This document shows, piece after piece, positions 15,641-24,425 of a DNA stretch of 34,036 bases. Position numbers and translations under genes: made by a program. Under the pieces are notes generated by a model. The model saw only the letters and a program-made list of their open reading frames with translations, made no database searches and had not been told where the DNA came from. The DNA is from Oscillospiraceae bacterium (lineage in GTDB: Bacteria; Bacillota; Clostridia; Oscillospirales; Acutalibacteraceae): the NCBI GenBank assembly GCA_031269595.1, contig JAISYX010000111.1, positions 1 through 34,036 on the forward strand, read 5' to 3'. Position 1 is the stretch's first letter. Each line of letters begins with the position of its first letter.

Positions 15641-15649
15641 AACAAGGTA

Positions 15650-17008
15650 TCAGCGCAATTCCAGCGGGCTATATTTTTGTGCAGGTGCAAGGGATTTATA
15701 TGCAGGGCGGATTATCCTGCCCCCTGTGGTGTATTCCTCTATTCTATGGGCGCACCAGCCTGCTATACGGCTTATTGCAAACATTGGTGTGTAAAGGTCG
15801 GGGGTTATGCCCAGGGACTCATAAACTAAGCCGGAGTACATATCCACATTTGCGCTTATGGTTTTTTTGTCGCCCTTAACCTCGGCAAAAACCGCAGGAG
15901 CAAGGGCTTCTACACGCTCGATAAGCTCAAAGCGGTCCAGCATTCCACGCTTTTCGGCAAGGCCTCTTGCCTTTTCCTTTAATATTATTGCACGGGGGTC
16001 TGAAAGGGTATAAACAGCGTGACCCATGCCATAAATAAGGCCTGAGCCGTCGCCGCCCTCTTTGTTGACTATATTTTTAAGGCAGAGCTTTATCTCGTCC
16101 TCGTCATGCCAATCCTTAACATTTTCTTGAATATAGCCCATCATCTCCTGCACCTTGATGTTAGCACCGCCGTGGCGGGGGCCTTTAAGCGAGCCTATAC
16201 CTGCGGCTATGGCGGAGTAGGTGTCTGTTCCCGAGGAGGTGAGCACACGTGTGGCAAAGGAGGAGTTGTTGCCTCCGCCGTGCTCTGCGTGCAGCACAAG
16301 GCATATGTCAAGCAGCTTAGCCTCTTCGTCTGTAAAGCTCCTGTCGCTGCGCAGGGCGTTAAGTATAGATTCGGCGGTAGAATGCCCCTCTATAATGGGG
16401 TGAAAGTACATGCTCTTCTTCTCGTAATGCCTGCGTTTAACCTGATAGGCATAGGTCATTATGGTTGGGAGCTGTGCAATAAGCATTATAGATTGCCTCA
16501 TAAGATTTTCAAGTGAGGTATCGTCGGGCTTATCGTCATATGAATATAATGCAAGCACACTTCTGGCCATCTTGTTCATAATATCGGGAGAGGGTGCTTT
16601 GATTATCATATCCTCGGTAAAATAAACGGGCAGGTCACGGCACTCGTTAATCACCTGACAAAAGGCCTCCAGCTGCGGCTTGGTGGGCAGCTTGCCAAAA
16701 AGAAGCAGATAGGTAGTCTCCTCAAAGCCAAAGCGGTTCTCGTTTGAGCAGCCCTCTACAAGCTCACGGACGTCCATGCCCCTGTAGCTAAGCACACCGT
16801 GCTCGGGAATGCGCTCGTTGTCAACCACACGAAAGCCGTGCACGTTACAAATAAGGGTTAATCCGGCCATGACGCCTGTGCCGTCGTTGTTGCGAAGTCC
16901 CCTTTTAACATTAAATTTTTCATAGTTGGAGCTCTCTATTTTATTGTTTGCACGGAACTCGCTGCATAGCTCCTCAAGAGTGCTGTGTACTAAAGCGTTG
17001 TTCTCCAT
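15650..17008 (-). CDS. Citrate synthase
   Basis: This 452-aa enzyme condenses oxaloacetate and acetyl-CoA. Visible motifs are LHAEHGGGNNSSFATRV, GPRHGGANIKVQEMMG, YGMGHAVYTLSDPRA and ANVDMYSGLVYESLGI, which hold the catalytic His, His and Asp. The sequence resembles the long type II-like citrate synthases of anaerobic Clostridia, where the enzyme supplies 2-oxoglutarate for glutamate. ATG 17008 was chosen because AAAGGAG lies 9 bases upstream; the frame runs 43 codons further back but through two hairpins. No other TCA-cycle gene is nearby. The family may also include Re- or methylcitrate-type enzymes, but the motifs fit citrate synthase best. Confidence 0.93.
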   Translation of the reverse strand: MENNALVHSTLEELCSEFRANNKIESSNYEKFNVKRGLRNNDGTGVMAGLTLICNVHGFRVVDNERIPEHGVLSYRGMDVRELVEGCSNENRFGFEETTYLLLFGKLPTKPQLEAFCQVINECRDLPVYFTEDMIIKAPSPDIMNKMARSVLALYSYDDKPDDTSLENLMRQSIMLIAQLPTIMTYAYQVKRRHYEKKSMYFHPIIEGHSTAESILNALRSDRSFTDEEAKLLDICLVLHAEHGGGNNSSFATRVLTSSGTDTYSAIAAGIGSLKGPRHGGANIKVQEMMGYIQENVKDWHDEDEIKLCLKNIVNKEGGDGSGLIYGMGHAVYTLSDPRAIILKEKARGLAEKRGMLDRFELIERVEALAPAVFAEVKGDKKTISANVDMYSGLVYESLGITPDLYTPMFAISRIAGWCAHRIEEYTTGGRIIRPAYKSLAPAQKYSPLELR

Positions 17009-17068
17009 ATATACAATCTCCTTTGTCAAAGATAATAAACACCATGTGTTAGAGGCAGTGGTTGCCGA

Positions 17069-17130
17069 CCAAATCAAGATTTGGGGCAGCTGTGCATGGG
17101 TGCTGTTAGCCAAATTAAAATTTGGACAGC
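17069..17130 (-). promoter_or_regulatory. Two tandem hairpins upstream of citrate synthase
   Basis: CCAAATC-TT-GATTTGG (17069-17084) and CCAAATT-TT-AATTTGG (17110-17125), as read on the minus strand, are two related dyads 25 bases apart. The distal one is extended by GCTGT/ACAGC to 17102-17130. They lie 61-122 bases upstream of ATG 17008. They may be paired operator sites or a duplicated RNA hairpin in the leader. No T tail follows, so they are not simple terminators. Confidence 0.5.
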
Positions 17131-17380
17131 ACCGCAAGCCCGCACACCAACATTAATATAAAAAAGTGGATGCTGTGCCTGCGTCTCTACCTCAAACTAT
17201 CATAACCCCCAAAAGTGGGACATATAATTAGTCGAGCCACTCAAAAAGCGGATATACTTGTGTATCATCTCATTTTAATGCATTTGGGTAAAAAAGTCAA
17301 GAGAGGTAAAGTTAAGTTAGTTTTAAAAAAATAAGAAGGGCAGGAGCAGGCACAAAAACGCTTTTCAATAAAGGGTTGAT

Positions 17381-18394
17381 GTGCGGGCTCCGGAACACAT
17401 GGTGCTTTTAATGAAAAAGAACAGTGGAAAATATGCAGGAACAACACTAATTTTGGCTATAGCCATGATATTAATCCCCCTTACAGCAGGGGGAGGGCTT
17501 AGCAAAATAACCGATGAGCTGGTTATGGAACCCAAGCCGGAGAGCACAGCAGAGGCCTTTAAGGTACTTGATTATAAAACAGGCACGGTCAGCGAGGTTA
17601 GTGCCTTTGATTATATTTGCGGCACAGTGGCGCAGGAGATGCCCATAAGCTTTGAGCCTGAGGCCTTAAAGGCTCAGGCTGTGGCGGCCTATACCTATGC
17701 CGAAAGGCAGAGAAGAGCAGAGCGGGAGAATCCTAACCCCGATTTAAAGGGTGCGGATTTAACCAACAATCCAAGTGTTAATCAGGGGTACATGAGCAAG
17801 GAGGAGCTGCGTAAGCTGTGGGGCAAGAGCTTTGAGACCTATTACAAAAAGCTAAGCTCTGCAGTAGAGCCTGTGCTGGGCGAGTGCATTGTATACAAGG
17901 GCGAGCCTATTCTGGCGGCCTATCATGCCCTTTCGGCAGGCAAGACAGAGAACTCAGAGGACATATGGGGCGGAGAGCTAGCCTATTTGGCGGCGGTGGA
18001 TTCCCCTGGGGATGTGCAGGCGGCAGGCTATGAATCCACAGTAACACTTACAATTGAAGAGCTTAAGCAGGAGCTTACAGCCGCTTATCCTGAAATTAAG
18101 CTGGAGGGTGAGGCTGAAAAGTGGATTTCAGACATCAAAAAGACCGATTCAGGCACAGTGACAGAAATAAAAATAGGCTCCCAGGTTATAACGGGAGCCG
18201 GTGTTAGAAATATATTAGGCCTGCGCTCGGCCTGCTTTGATGTAAAGTATGCAGACGGCAGCTTTACCTTTACCGTGCACGGATACGGCCACGGTGTAGG
18301 CCTGAGCCAAACAGGAGCCAACTACATGGCCAAAAACGGCGCAGACTATATAAGCATACTAAAGCACTACTATTCAGGGGTAGAGGTTGAGTAA
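17381..18394 (+). CDS. SpoIID-family protein (sporulation lytic transglycosylase)
   Basis: This 337-aa protein has an N-terminal membrane anchor (about residues 19-37) followed by the SpoIID domain: FEPEALKAQAVAAYTYAERQ, AYHALSAGKTENSEDIWGG, and the C-terminal HGYGHGVGLSQTGANYMA. In Bacillus SpoIID works with SpoIIM and SpoIIP to cut peptidoglycan during engulfment of the forespore. The gene stands alone, so it could be SpoIID itself or a paralogue. The start is uncertain: GTG 17381 has AAGGG 5 bases upstream, but ATG 17399 and ATG 17411 (giving MKKN) are possible. The 250 bases upstream, shared with citrate synthase, show no clear promoter. Confidence 0.88.
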   Translation: MRAPEHMVLLMKKNSGKYAGTTLILAIAMILIPLTAGGGLSKITDELVMEPKPESTAEAFKVLDYKTGTVSEVSAFDYICGTVAQEMPISFEPEALKAQAVAAYTYAERQRRAERENPNPDLKGADLTNNPSVNQGYMSKEELRKLWGKSFETYYKKLSSAVEPVLGECIVYKGEPILAAYHALSAGKTENSEDIWGGELAYLAAVDSPGDVQAAGYESTVTLTIEELKQELTAAYPEIKLEGEAEKWISDIKKTDSGTVTEIKIGSQVITGAGVRNILGLRSACFDVKYADGSFTFTVHGYGHGVGLSQTGANYMAKNGADYISILKHYYSGVEVE

Positions 18395-18519
18395 TTCGTA
18401 ATGCGTAATTATTTTTATCTCACATTGCGGTTTACATCTAAAAATCTTATTTACGGGCGGCGAATTTTCATTTTCTACTGCCAAGTTAATAGCGATGCGT
18501 AATTACGCATTACGAATTA
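18392..18519. repeat. Intergenic unit with perfect 20-base inverted ends
   Basis: TAATTCGTAATGCGTAATTA (18392-18411) is the exact reverse complement of 18500-18519. The left copy includes the TAA stop of the SpoIID gene. The 88 bases between hold no gene. The same words occur at 14266-14398 and 19479-19522, so this is a mobile or amplified family. Confidence 0.7.
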
Positions 18520-18523
18520 ACTA

Positions 18524-19018
18524 CTACCTCATCCACTCCGGTGGGTGGGGGAGTTTGCCTGTTTTTTTGGCGTGAGCCCAGCCTGTCAGGTTCTTTTTGT
18601 TGTTTTTATCACCTGCTGCGTCCTTGGCACGCTCCCACTCAAATTTGAGTATCATCATAACGCAGTATATAAATTGGTTTGCCTTGGCAGAGTCATATTG
18701 GGCGAGCAGCTCCTGCATAAGGCAGATAAGCTGCTGTTCCAGAATATCCTCAGGGTTGAGGATAAATAGGATTCTGTTGTAGCAATCCAGCTTTGTGTCA
18801 CCGGAGGAATCTATGCTTCTGCCGTTGCACAGGGCAACAAACTTTACCGCATATTCCCTAAGATTATCACGGTAAGCCTTTCTGTCCTTTGTAACGGCCT
18901 CATTCATTATTTGTTTTTTGGTCTGCCAGCGGTTTGTGCTCATTACAAGTATGTATCCCACAAAGGGTGCGCAAACCGAGAGAAAGGGTATCCAAGAGGT
19001 AAATTCAAGCCAAGTCAT
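18524..19018 (-). CDS. Small membrane-anchored protein, unidentified
   Basis: This 164-aa protein has one N-terminal membrane segment (about residues 9-27) and a mostly helical, soluble remainder with many Lys, Asp and Asn residues. It contains three scattered Cys after the membrane part. No family was recognised. GGAGA lies 7 bases before ATG 19018. It is opposed to the SpoIID gene and separated from its neighbours by repeats. Confidence 0.65.
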   Translation of the reverse strand: MTWLEFTSWIPFLSVCAPFVGYILVMSTNRWQTKKQIMNEAVTKDRKAYRDNLREYAVKFVALCNGRSIDSSGDTKLDCYNRILFILNPEDILEQQLICLMQELLAQYDSAKANQFIYCVMMILKFEWERAKDAAGDKNNKKNLTGWAHAKKTGKLPHPPEWMR

Positions 19019-19194
19019 AGCGGTTTCTCCTTATAAATAGCTTTATAAAAACAATTTTAACACAGTTTTTGGAGTTTTTCAATTGATTTTTTAAATAAAA
19101 GGTGAGAGGTTTATATAGTAGCATTTGTTTTAGGAGAGATTATCTATCCTAAAATATACAGTGGTGCACCAAATAACCTTTAAACCGCAAAAGC

Positions 19195-19367
19195 TGCGTC
19201 ATTGCGAGCACGCAACCAAGCCAAAATGATTACAAAGTGAGGTGTGCGAAGCAATCCAGTGGGACAAGGCCAGATACTCCACATTAGCACAAGGGCTTAG
19301 TGCACTGGATTGCTTCGCACTCGTAACCACAGGTACACTCAAGCTCAGTGGTGCTCGCAATGACGCA
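19195..19367. repeat. Nested inverted repeat, MITE-like
   Basis: Outer arms TGCGTCATTGCGAGCAC (19195-19211) and 19351-19367 are exact reverse complements, as are inner arms GTGCGAAGCAATCCAGTG (19244-19261) and 19303-19320. The right outer arm and about 55 bases after it recur with drift at 10309-10380. No frame codes through it. The stretch 19019-19531 holds this unit, a TTTGCGCAGCAAA module (19468-19480) and AT-rich words up to 19522, but no gene. Confidence 0.75.
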
Positions 19368-19459
19368 CGTTAGTGGAGCGATAGAAATGCAATCCTCCGC
19401 CCGTTCTTAAGCATTCCGCTAAGTTTGCGGGAGACCAAGGCGGTTGCCCATACTTTTTT

Positions 19460-19522
19460 AAATTAAATTTGCGCAGCAAATTAACCAATAATTATGCATT
19501 ACGCATTACGAATTACGCATTA
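19460..19522. repeat. AT-rich repeat with GCGCAGC module
   Basis: AAATTTGCGCAGCAAATT is followed by ATTATGCATTACGCATTACG-type words. This is the same pair of parts, in the same order, as at 14320-14398. It ends just before the stop of the gene at 19532. Confidence 0.55.
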
Positions 19523-19531
19523 AAAAAGCCC

Positions 19532-21019
19532 TCAACTCTCAACCTCAAAGCCCATCGCAGCGGCGTGCTTAAGCCATTTGTTAATTTTACGCATGGCTGC
19601 ATCTCTGCTGCGCTTTTTTTCGGCTATCTTTTGCCACATAAAGGCAAAATAACAGTTAACGGTGCTAACACTGGCATAGGTTGTGCTTAAAACTGATTTT
19701 GAGCCTTTAATATCATGCCAGGCAATATAGGCCTCACGCCCCCACAGGATAGCCTGCACCTGAAAGATGTCAAAATCTGCTTCCTTTAAAAAGCTTACCT
19801 CATAATGTGGGCAGGTTAAAAGCAGAGCTTTAATTTCGGCCAGCTGAAATACAAGCTGCTGCGTGCTCATCCATATACGGCGTCTAAAAAAGACCGATAG
19901 CTCAAAGGATTCGTGCCGCTGCTTTGCCAGAGCGGTGTCAATGGCCGTTTCGCAAAAGATATGGCGCACTGTAGTGCGGCTGCTAAAAAAGGTTGGAGGC
20001 AGCATAAAGGGGTACAGCTCCCTGCGCAAAACTATCTCGTCGTCTGTATCCAGCCCAAATGAGGCCGAAAATTTATCTGGTGGCAATATACCAAAATAAG
20101 GAAGCAGTGTAATTGCATAGCTGGGATTATTGGGGGAAATATGTATATTGCTTAAAAGTCCGTTTGGATTCCTAAAAAAGCCGTGATACAGCCTGTGCTG
20201 CTGTCTGTCTAAATAACCGTTTATACGCTGAGTGATTTTGTCAATTTCCTCTTCCTCTGTGTATATTTCAGCTTTAGAGCTGCCTAAATCGAAGGGAGTT
20301 TCTGTGCTTATCTCCAAGGCTATCTGCCTGTCAGCAACGGCCAGCAGCTTGCAGCAGGAGCGTTCGCCATAGGTGTCAAACCAAGAAAAATCGCAGTATC
20401 CGTTAATGTTGTATAAAATCCCAGAGCCGCCCAGGTTTGCCGCCCTGTTGGCCTGTATATCCGAGCAGGCCAGTATAGTTACAGAACAGCCCATATCATA
20501 AAGCTTTTTAAGATAATCCTTAAGGTTTGCCGCAAGGCTGCCGTCAAACATAAATGCGCCTATATCATAGGGGAACACAAAATATACAACCATGGGCTTG
20601 TCTTGGGCAATAATAAGGTCAAAAAAATCAATAAGACGGTAATGAGCTACAGCTACTCCGCCCTTTGCGTCCAGCTCATAGGCCTCATTACCTATAAGAC
20701 TGTTGCGCCATTGCTGATAATCGGGGCTAAGCTGATCCTTTTCGGTAAGCAGAGTTTCAAGCAGAGCGTCACGCTCCTCTTGTGTGTTACAGCTTTGCCC
20801 GGGGAAGCGTATATGCAAAATTTCGACAATCAAAGGCTCAGGGAGCTTTGCATCCTCATTCCAAAAAATTTTAATTACAGACTTAACAATTGGTCTGTTT
20901 GGCATGATTCTGCGGTTTCCGGTGCGCCAACGGCTAACTAAGCTGGAGTCAAAGCCTGCGTCTGAAAAAGTTTTTGAAGAAATTTTTAATTTGTCCATTA
21001 GAAAAGCAAAGTTCGTCAT
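19532..21019 (-). CDS. Large XRE-like regulator with unknown C-terminal domain
   Basis: This 495-aa protein starts with a helix-turn-helix-like region (residues 3-50): FLMDKLKISSKTFSDAGFDSSLVSRWRTGNR, in the style of XRE proteins. The remaining 440 residues resemble no domain I can name; they include a VVYFVFPYDIGAFMF segment and a CSVTILACSDIQANRAANLGG segment, suggesting an alpha/beta core. No membrane segment is evident. ATG 21019 was chosen since AAAGGAT precedes it; an upstream TTG (21073) lies in the leader hairpin. A clear promoter stands at 21101-21129. Confidence 0.7.
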   Translation of the reverse strand: MTNFAFLMDKLKISSKTFSDAGFDSSLVSRWRTGNRRIMPNRPIVKSVIKIFWNEDAKLPEPLIVEILHIRFPGQSCNTQEERDALLETLLTEKDQLSPDYQQWRNSLIGNEAYELDAKGGVAVAHYRLIDFFDLIIAQDKPMVVYFVFPYDIGAFMFDGSLAANLKDYLKKLYDMGCSVTILACSDIQANRAANLGGSGILYNINGYCDFSWFDTYGERSCCKLLAVADRQIALEISTETPFDLGSSKAEIYTEEEEIDKITQRINGYLDRQQHRLYHGFFRNPNGLLSNIHISPNNPSYAITLLPYFGILPPDKFSASFGLDTDDEIVLRRELYPFMLPPTFFSSRTTVRHIFCETAIDTALAKQRHESFELSVFFRRRIWMSTQQLVFQLAEIKALLLTCPHYEVSFLKEADFDIFQVQAILWGREAYIAWHDIKGSKSVLSTTYASVSTVNCYFAFMWQKIAEKKRSRDAAMRKINKWLKHAAAMGFEVES

Positions 21020-21035
21020 CTCGAATCCTTTCAGC

Positions 21036-21129
21036 AAAAGCGTCAAAAAAGCGTTCGGATTGACGCTTTTCAATTGTGGACAGTCCTACACTACATCGTC
21101 ATTATACCACTCCCAATCAAAAGAGTCAA
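21036..21129 (-). promoter_or_regulatory. Promoter and leader hairpin of the XRE-like gene
   Basis: Read on the minus strand, TTGACT (21129-21124) and TATAAT (21106-21101) are 17 bases apart, a near-consensus sigma-A promoter. Transcription should start near 21094. The leader of about 75 bases contains a perfect 11-bp inverted repeat, AAAAGCGTCAA (21036-21046) and 21060-21070, 16 bases before the start codon. It could be an operator for autoregulation or an RNA hairpin affecting the ribosome site. Confidence 0.75.
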
Positions 21130-21232
21130 TAGATTATTCATATTTGACGTATTTTTTTAAAAGGCGGGGGGCTATGAAAATATTCCGGACTGTGTTAAAG
21201 TATAAACATCAAAACAAAAGGAGGTTGCTTGT

Positions 21233-22495
21233 ATGAGCAAAAAAACAGCAATTGTTATTATTTTATCTGTAAGTTTAATATTTGTTTGCATTTCGGCCTT
21301 CTTTATAACTCAATAAGCACTTAGTGAACCGCAGGGTGAAACACCTAACTCCACAGTGCCAACAAGCAGTGAGGCTGCTTCTTCAAACTCAGAGGAAGAG
21401 AGCCGCACACAGGAGCTTATTAATAAATCAGAGACACTAACAAAGGGTTATTATTATGATGAAGCACTTGAGCTGCTCAAAGCTGATGCGGATAACCCAA
21501 AAATATCCCAGCGCATAGCTGAGGTAGAAAAGCTTAAAAGCGAATTGGTGGAGTACACAGGCACTGTGCATCACATTTTCTTTCACAGCCTTATCATTTA
21601 CCCTCAGCTGGCCTTTGACGATGTAGGGCATCCAAAAGATGGCTACAACAGCACAATGTCCACACGGGATGAGTTTTTAAAGCTCCTGCCTCAAATTTAT
21701 GAAAGAGGCTATGTGCTATATAATATCAACGATGTGTTTGTTAAAAACTCCTCAGGGGCAATGGTTCAAAACAAAATCTATCTTCCTAAGGGCAAAAAGC
21801 CCCTTATCTTATCACAGGATGACGTTAGCTATTATGAGTATATGAAACCCGACGGCTTTGCAACAAGGCTTGTAATAGACAGCAAGGGCGAGATTGCCAC
21901 CGAGGTTAAAGACCTTGAAGGCAATGTCTCAATTACAAGAGACGGCGACCTGATACCCATTATAGATGATTTTTTAAAGACACACCCCGACTTTTCATAC
22001 CGTGGGGCAAAGGGAATAATTGCACTTACAGGCTATGAGGGCGTGCTGGGGTATCGCTTAGAGACAGAGGAGAGCAAGGCTGAGGCCAAGGCTGTAGCCG
22101 AAAAGCTCAAAGAAAGCGGCTGGCTGTTTGCAAGCCACAGCTTTACCCACAACAGAACAAACTATTGGGGGCCAGGCAGCGCAGTTAATAAAATACAGTA
22201 TGACACCAAGCGGTGGAACACAGTGGTTAAGCCCATTGTAGGGTCAAGTAATATATTTATAGCTCCCTTTGGGTACGTCTTACCGGCGGCCTGCATGAAG
22301 GTAATAACAGACGATGGCTATAACATTTATTGCAGTGTTGTAGCAAAGGCTAAAATAGACACCTCTAACCCTAAAATAGCTATTCAGGGCAGGTATGAAA
22401 TTGCGGGTTATAATATGATTAACAACCCCAAGTATATAACCGAAAACTTCTTTGATGCAGAGTCTGTAGTAGACAAAACCCGCCCCAAGCTATAA
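21233..22495 (+). pseudogene. Polysaccharide deacetylase-like gene broken by an in-frame TAA
   Basis: ATG 21233 follows a strong AAAGGAGG and opens a signal/anchor segment of 27 residues, then TAA at 21314-21316. The same frame continues at once (ALSEPQGETPNSTVPTSS...) for 392 more codons. The downstream part has a Ser/Glu linker, a helical region, and a divergent CE4-like domain (SQDDVSYYEY, SHSFTHNRTN, IAPFGYV). A single nonsense change therefore separates the export signal from the catalytic part. The only later start-like codon (GTG 21356) has no ribosome site. It may be a dead gene, a recently mutated one, or depend on readthrough. Confidence 0.7.
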
Positions 22496-22614
22496 GCGTT
22501 TTATAAAAAGCGTCTTCGGACGCACGGGTATATATAAATCGAATAAAACTCACGTTTTACTGGGCGTTTTATGTCCGGCTTGGTAAGATGCACGTAAAAA
22601 TAAGGAGAAACATC

Positions 22615-22956
22615 ATGAATAACACAATGAATATGGATATGAACAACAGCAAAAGGTCAGGCGAGCTGGTAGCACGCAGAAGAGATTTAGCAGGTATTGC
22701 AGCAGGAAGTCATAACACAACTGAATTTACCGCACAGGATAACGCCAGAGTTTTGGCAAGCATAAACCGAGAGAGACACCCCGCAACTGCATTTTTAAGC
22801 GCATTAAAGCATGTGCTGTTAATTTTAACTGTACTATATGTCATCTTCTTTCTTGTAGCTGTTATTAAAGCAAATGCAAAATCCAGTTATACCTCAGAAA
22901 ATCGTGCAGATAACCCTACCTCAGTATCTCAAGGGTTTGATGGCTACTCTGTTTAA
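22615..22956 (+). CDS. Small single-pass membrane protein, unidentified
   Basis: This 113-aa protein has a polar, Asn- and Arg-rich N-terminus, a hydrophobic segment at about residues 63-84 (HVLLILTVLYVIFFLVAVI), and a Ser/Asn-rich tail. AAGGAGA precedes ATG 22615. The N-terminal SGELVARRRDLAGIAAGSHN hints at a cytoplasmic contact site. No family was recognised. It is the first gene after the broken deacetylase-like gene; between them is a tight GCGTC-TTCG-GACGC hairpin (22511-22524). Confidence 0.65.
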   Translation: MNNTMNMDMNNSKRSGELVARRRDLAGIAAGSHNTTEFTAQDNARVLASINRERHPATAFLSALKHVLLILTVLYVIFFLVAVIKANAKSSYTSENRADNPTSVSQGFDGYSV

Positions 22957-23006
22957 CGGCGGCAGCTTTATTCCGGCAACTATCGACACGAAAGAAAGTG
23001 AAATTG

Positions 23007-23516
23007 ATGGATGATGAAATCCTTATTGAAGCAGCAACCGAGTTTGATGATTTTGTTGATGCAGTCGCCCCTGAGTACCAGGATTTTGTGGATAGAGTTA
23101 GCAATACATTAACGAAACATGGATATAATATCAAAGTAGAGAAAAACGAGAGTGCATACACGGCTACATTTGAGCAGAACAATCACAAGCTTTTGGATTT
23201 GCAGCTTAGCAACAAGGTGCTGTTTGCACGCATTTATGGCAATCATTTAAACGAGTATACCGATTTTTTGGCAGCTATTCCCATAGATATGATAAGAGAG
23301 ATTGAGGAATGCGATAATTGCAGAAGGATAACAGGGCATCCAGAGCCCAGAGAGTGTTGTCTGGAATGCGAGACGGGTTATAAATTTTTTATAGGCGGCC
23401 GGCAATTTCAAAAATGCCGTGTTCAATGCTTTAGGTTTACCGTTACAGGCCGTAACATTCCTGTGCTCAAGGTATTTATTGAGCGGGAACATATGGCAGC
23501 GGCTAACTCGCTCTAA
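23007..23516 (+). CDS. Cys-rich soluble protein, unidentified
   Basis: This 169-aa protein has an acidic N-terminal half and a C-terminal half with a cluster of seven Cys (CDNC, CCLEC, KCRVQC), likely metal-binding. No signal peptide is seen. The start was set at ATG 23007 (GAAAG upstream); a GTG at 22998 is in frame. I recognise no family. A palindromic repeat begins 8 bases after its stop. Confidence 0.6.
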   Translation: MDDEILIEAATEFDDFVDAVAPEYQDFVDRVSNTLTKHGYNIKVEKNESAYTATFEQNNHKLLDLQLSNKVLFARIYGNHLNEYTDFLAAIPIDMIREIEECDNCRRITGHPEPRECCLECETGYKFFIGGRQFQKCRVQCFRFTVTGRNIPVLKVFIEREHMAAANSL

Positions 23517-23523
23517 TAAATCG

Positions 23524-23647
23524 GTAGGGGCAGACCTGTGTGTCTGCCCCAAAACGGGGATTTTACGGCAACATGGGCAGATTTATATGTCTGCCTCAAA
23601 ACGGGGGTTTTACGATAATCTGGGCAGACACATAGGGCTGCCCCTAC
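23524..23647. repeat. Palindromic repeat, GTAGGGGCAGAC family, with a duplicated inside
   Basis: The outer parts read GTAGGGGCAGACC...GTCTGCCCC and GGGCAGACACATAGGG...CCCCTAC, each itself a hairpin. This copy is longer than the others (124 against about 80 bases) because the middle part, with AAAACGGGG and TTTTACG, is present twice. Related copies are at 30965, 32627 and 34011. Confidence 0.8.
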
Positions 23648-23675
23648 AAAAAATCATGGAAGAAGGAGACTCAGC

Positions 23676-24425
23676 ATGAAACGTTGTTTTAGCGTACTTT
23701 CTACAGTTGGCGTTATTGTATTTGTTGTATTCGCAACATGCTATTCGCTTAATGTATTTAAAGGCAAAACGGACAAATATGTCAAAGGACAGGAGTATGC
23801 AGGAGGAGATTTTGCCTACACAGGGAATATACACAATGGTCTGTTTAGCGGCGAGGGCGAATTTGCCTACCGAGGCGGCGACCATTACAAGGGGGGCTTT
23901 AAAAACGGCCTCTTTGATGGCAAGGGTAAATTTGAAGGCCGTGAGGGCTGGAGCTTTGAGGGGATTTTTATCGGAGGCAAGCCAATTAGCGGCAGCTTTA
24001 TCCTAGAGGAGGACGGTAGCTACTTCAAAGAGGGAGGAGAGAGTGCAACCTATACCCGCAACGCCGATGTGGATACCTTTGAGGGGAATGGCTGGAAATA
24101 TATTGGTGCCTTTGGCGTGCGCGGCCAAGACGGCAGCGGCACGTTTAACTTTAAAGACGGCTCAACCTATGTTGGTGAGTTTGTCCGAGGCTATGTTGAG
24201 GGCGAGGGCGTGTACACCGATAAATCCGGCAAGAAGGTTTATGAGGGCTCTTTTAAAGATGGAAAGTTTGAAGGCACAGGCAAGTACTTTAGCTCCGAAG
24301 GCTGGGTATATGAGGGCCTGTTCCAAGATGGTAAGTTTGACGGCGAGGGCACACTAACAACAACTGACGGCACAGCAGTGCGCGGCGTTTGGAAAGACGG
24401 AAAGCAGGTAAAGCGATATGAATAA
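23676..24425 (+). CDS. Membrane-anchored MORN-repeat protein
   Basis: This 249-aa protein has an N-terminal membrane segment (residues 8-25) and then at least seven MORN-type repeats of about 20 residues (patterns such as YKGGFKNGLFDGKGKF, YVGEFVRGYVEGEGVY, YEGSFKDGKFEGTGKY). The repeats should face outward. GAAGGAG precedes ATG 23676. Its last codons overlap the start of the acyltransferase gene by 8 bases, so the two are probably co-translated and act together at the membrane. MORN repeats often bind lipids or proteins; the binding partner here is unknown. Confidence 0.85.
   Translation: MKRCFSVLSTVGVIVFVVFATCYSLNVFKGKTDKYVKGQEYAGGDFAYTGNIHNGLFSGEGEFAYRGGDHYKGGFKNGLFDGKGKFEGREGWSFEGIFIGGKPISGSFILEEDGSYFKEGGESATYTRNADVDTFEGNGWKYIGAFGVRGQDGSGTFNFKDGSTYVGEFVRGYVEGEGVYTDKSGKKVYEGSFKDGKFEGTGKYFSSEGWVYEGLFQDGKFDGEGTLTTTDGTAVRGVWKDGKQVKRYE

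Noticed and set aside
17041-17137. N-terminal extension of citrate synthase
   Set aside because: The 43 extra codons cover two hairpins and show no family similarity; AAAGGAG supports ATG 17008.
21314-21316. Stop recoding by selenocysteine or pyrrolysine
   Set aside because: The codon is TAA, which neither system uses.
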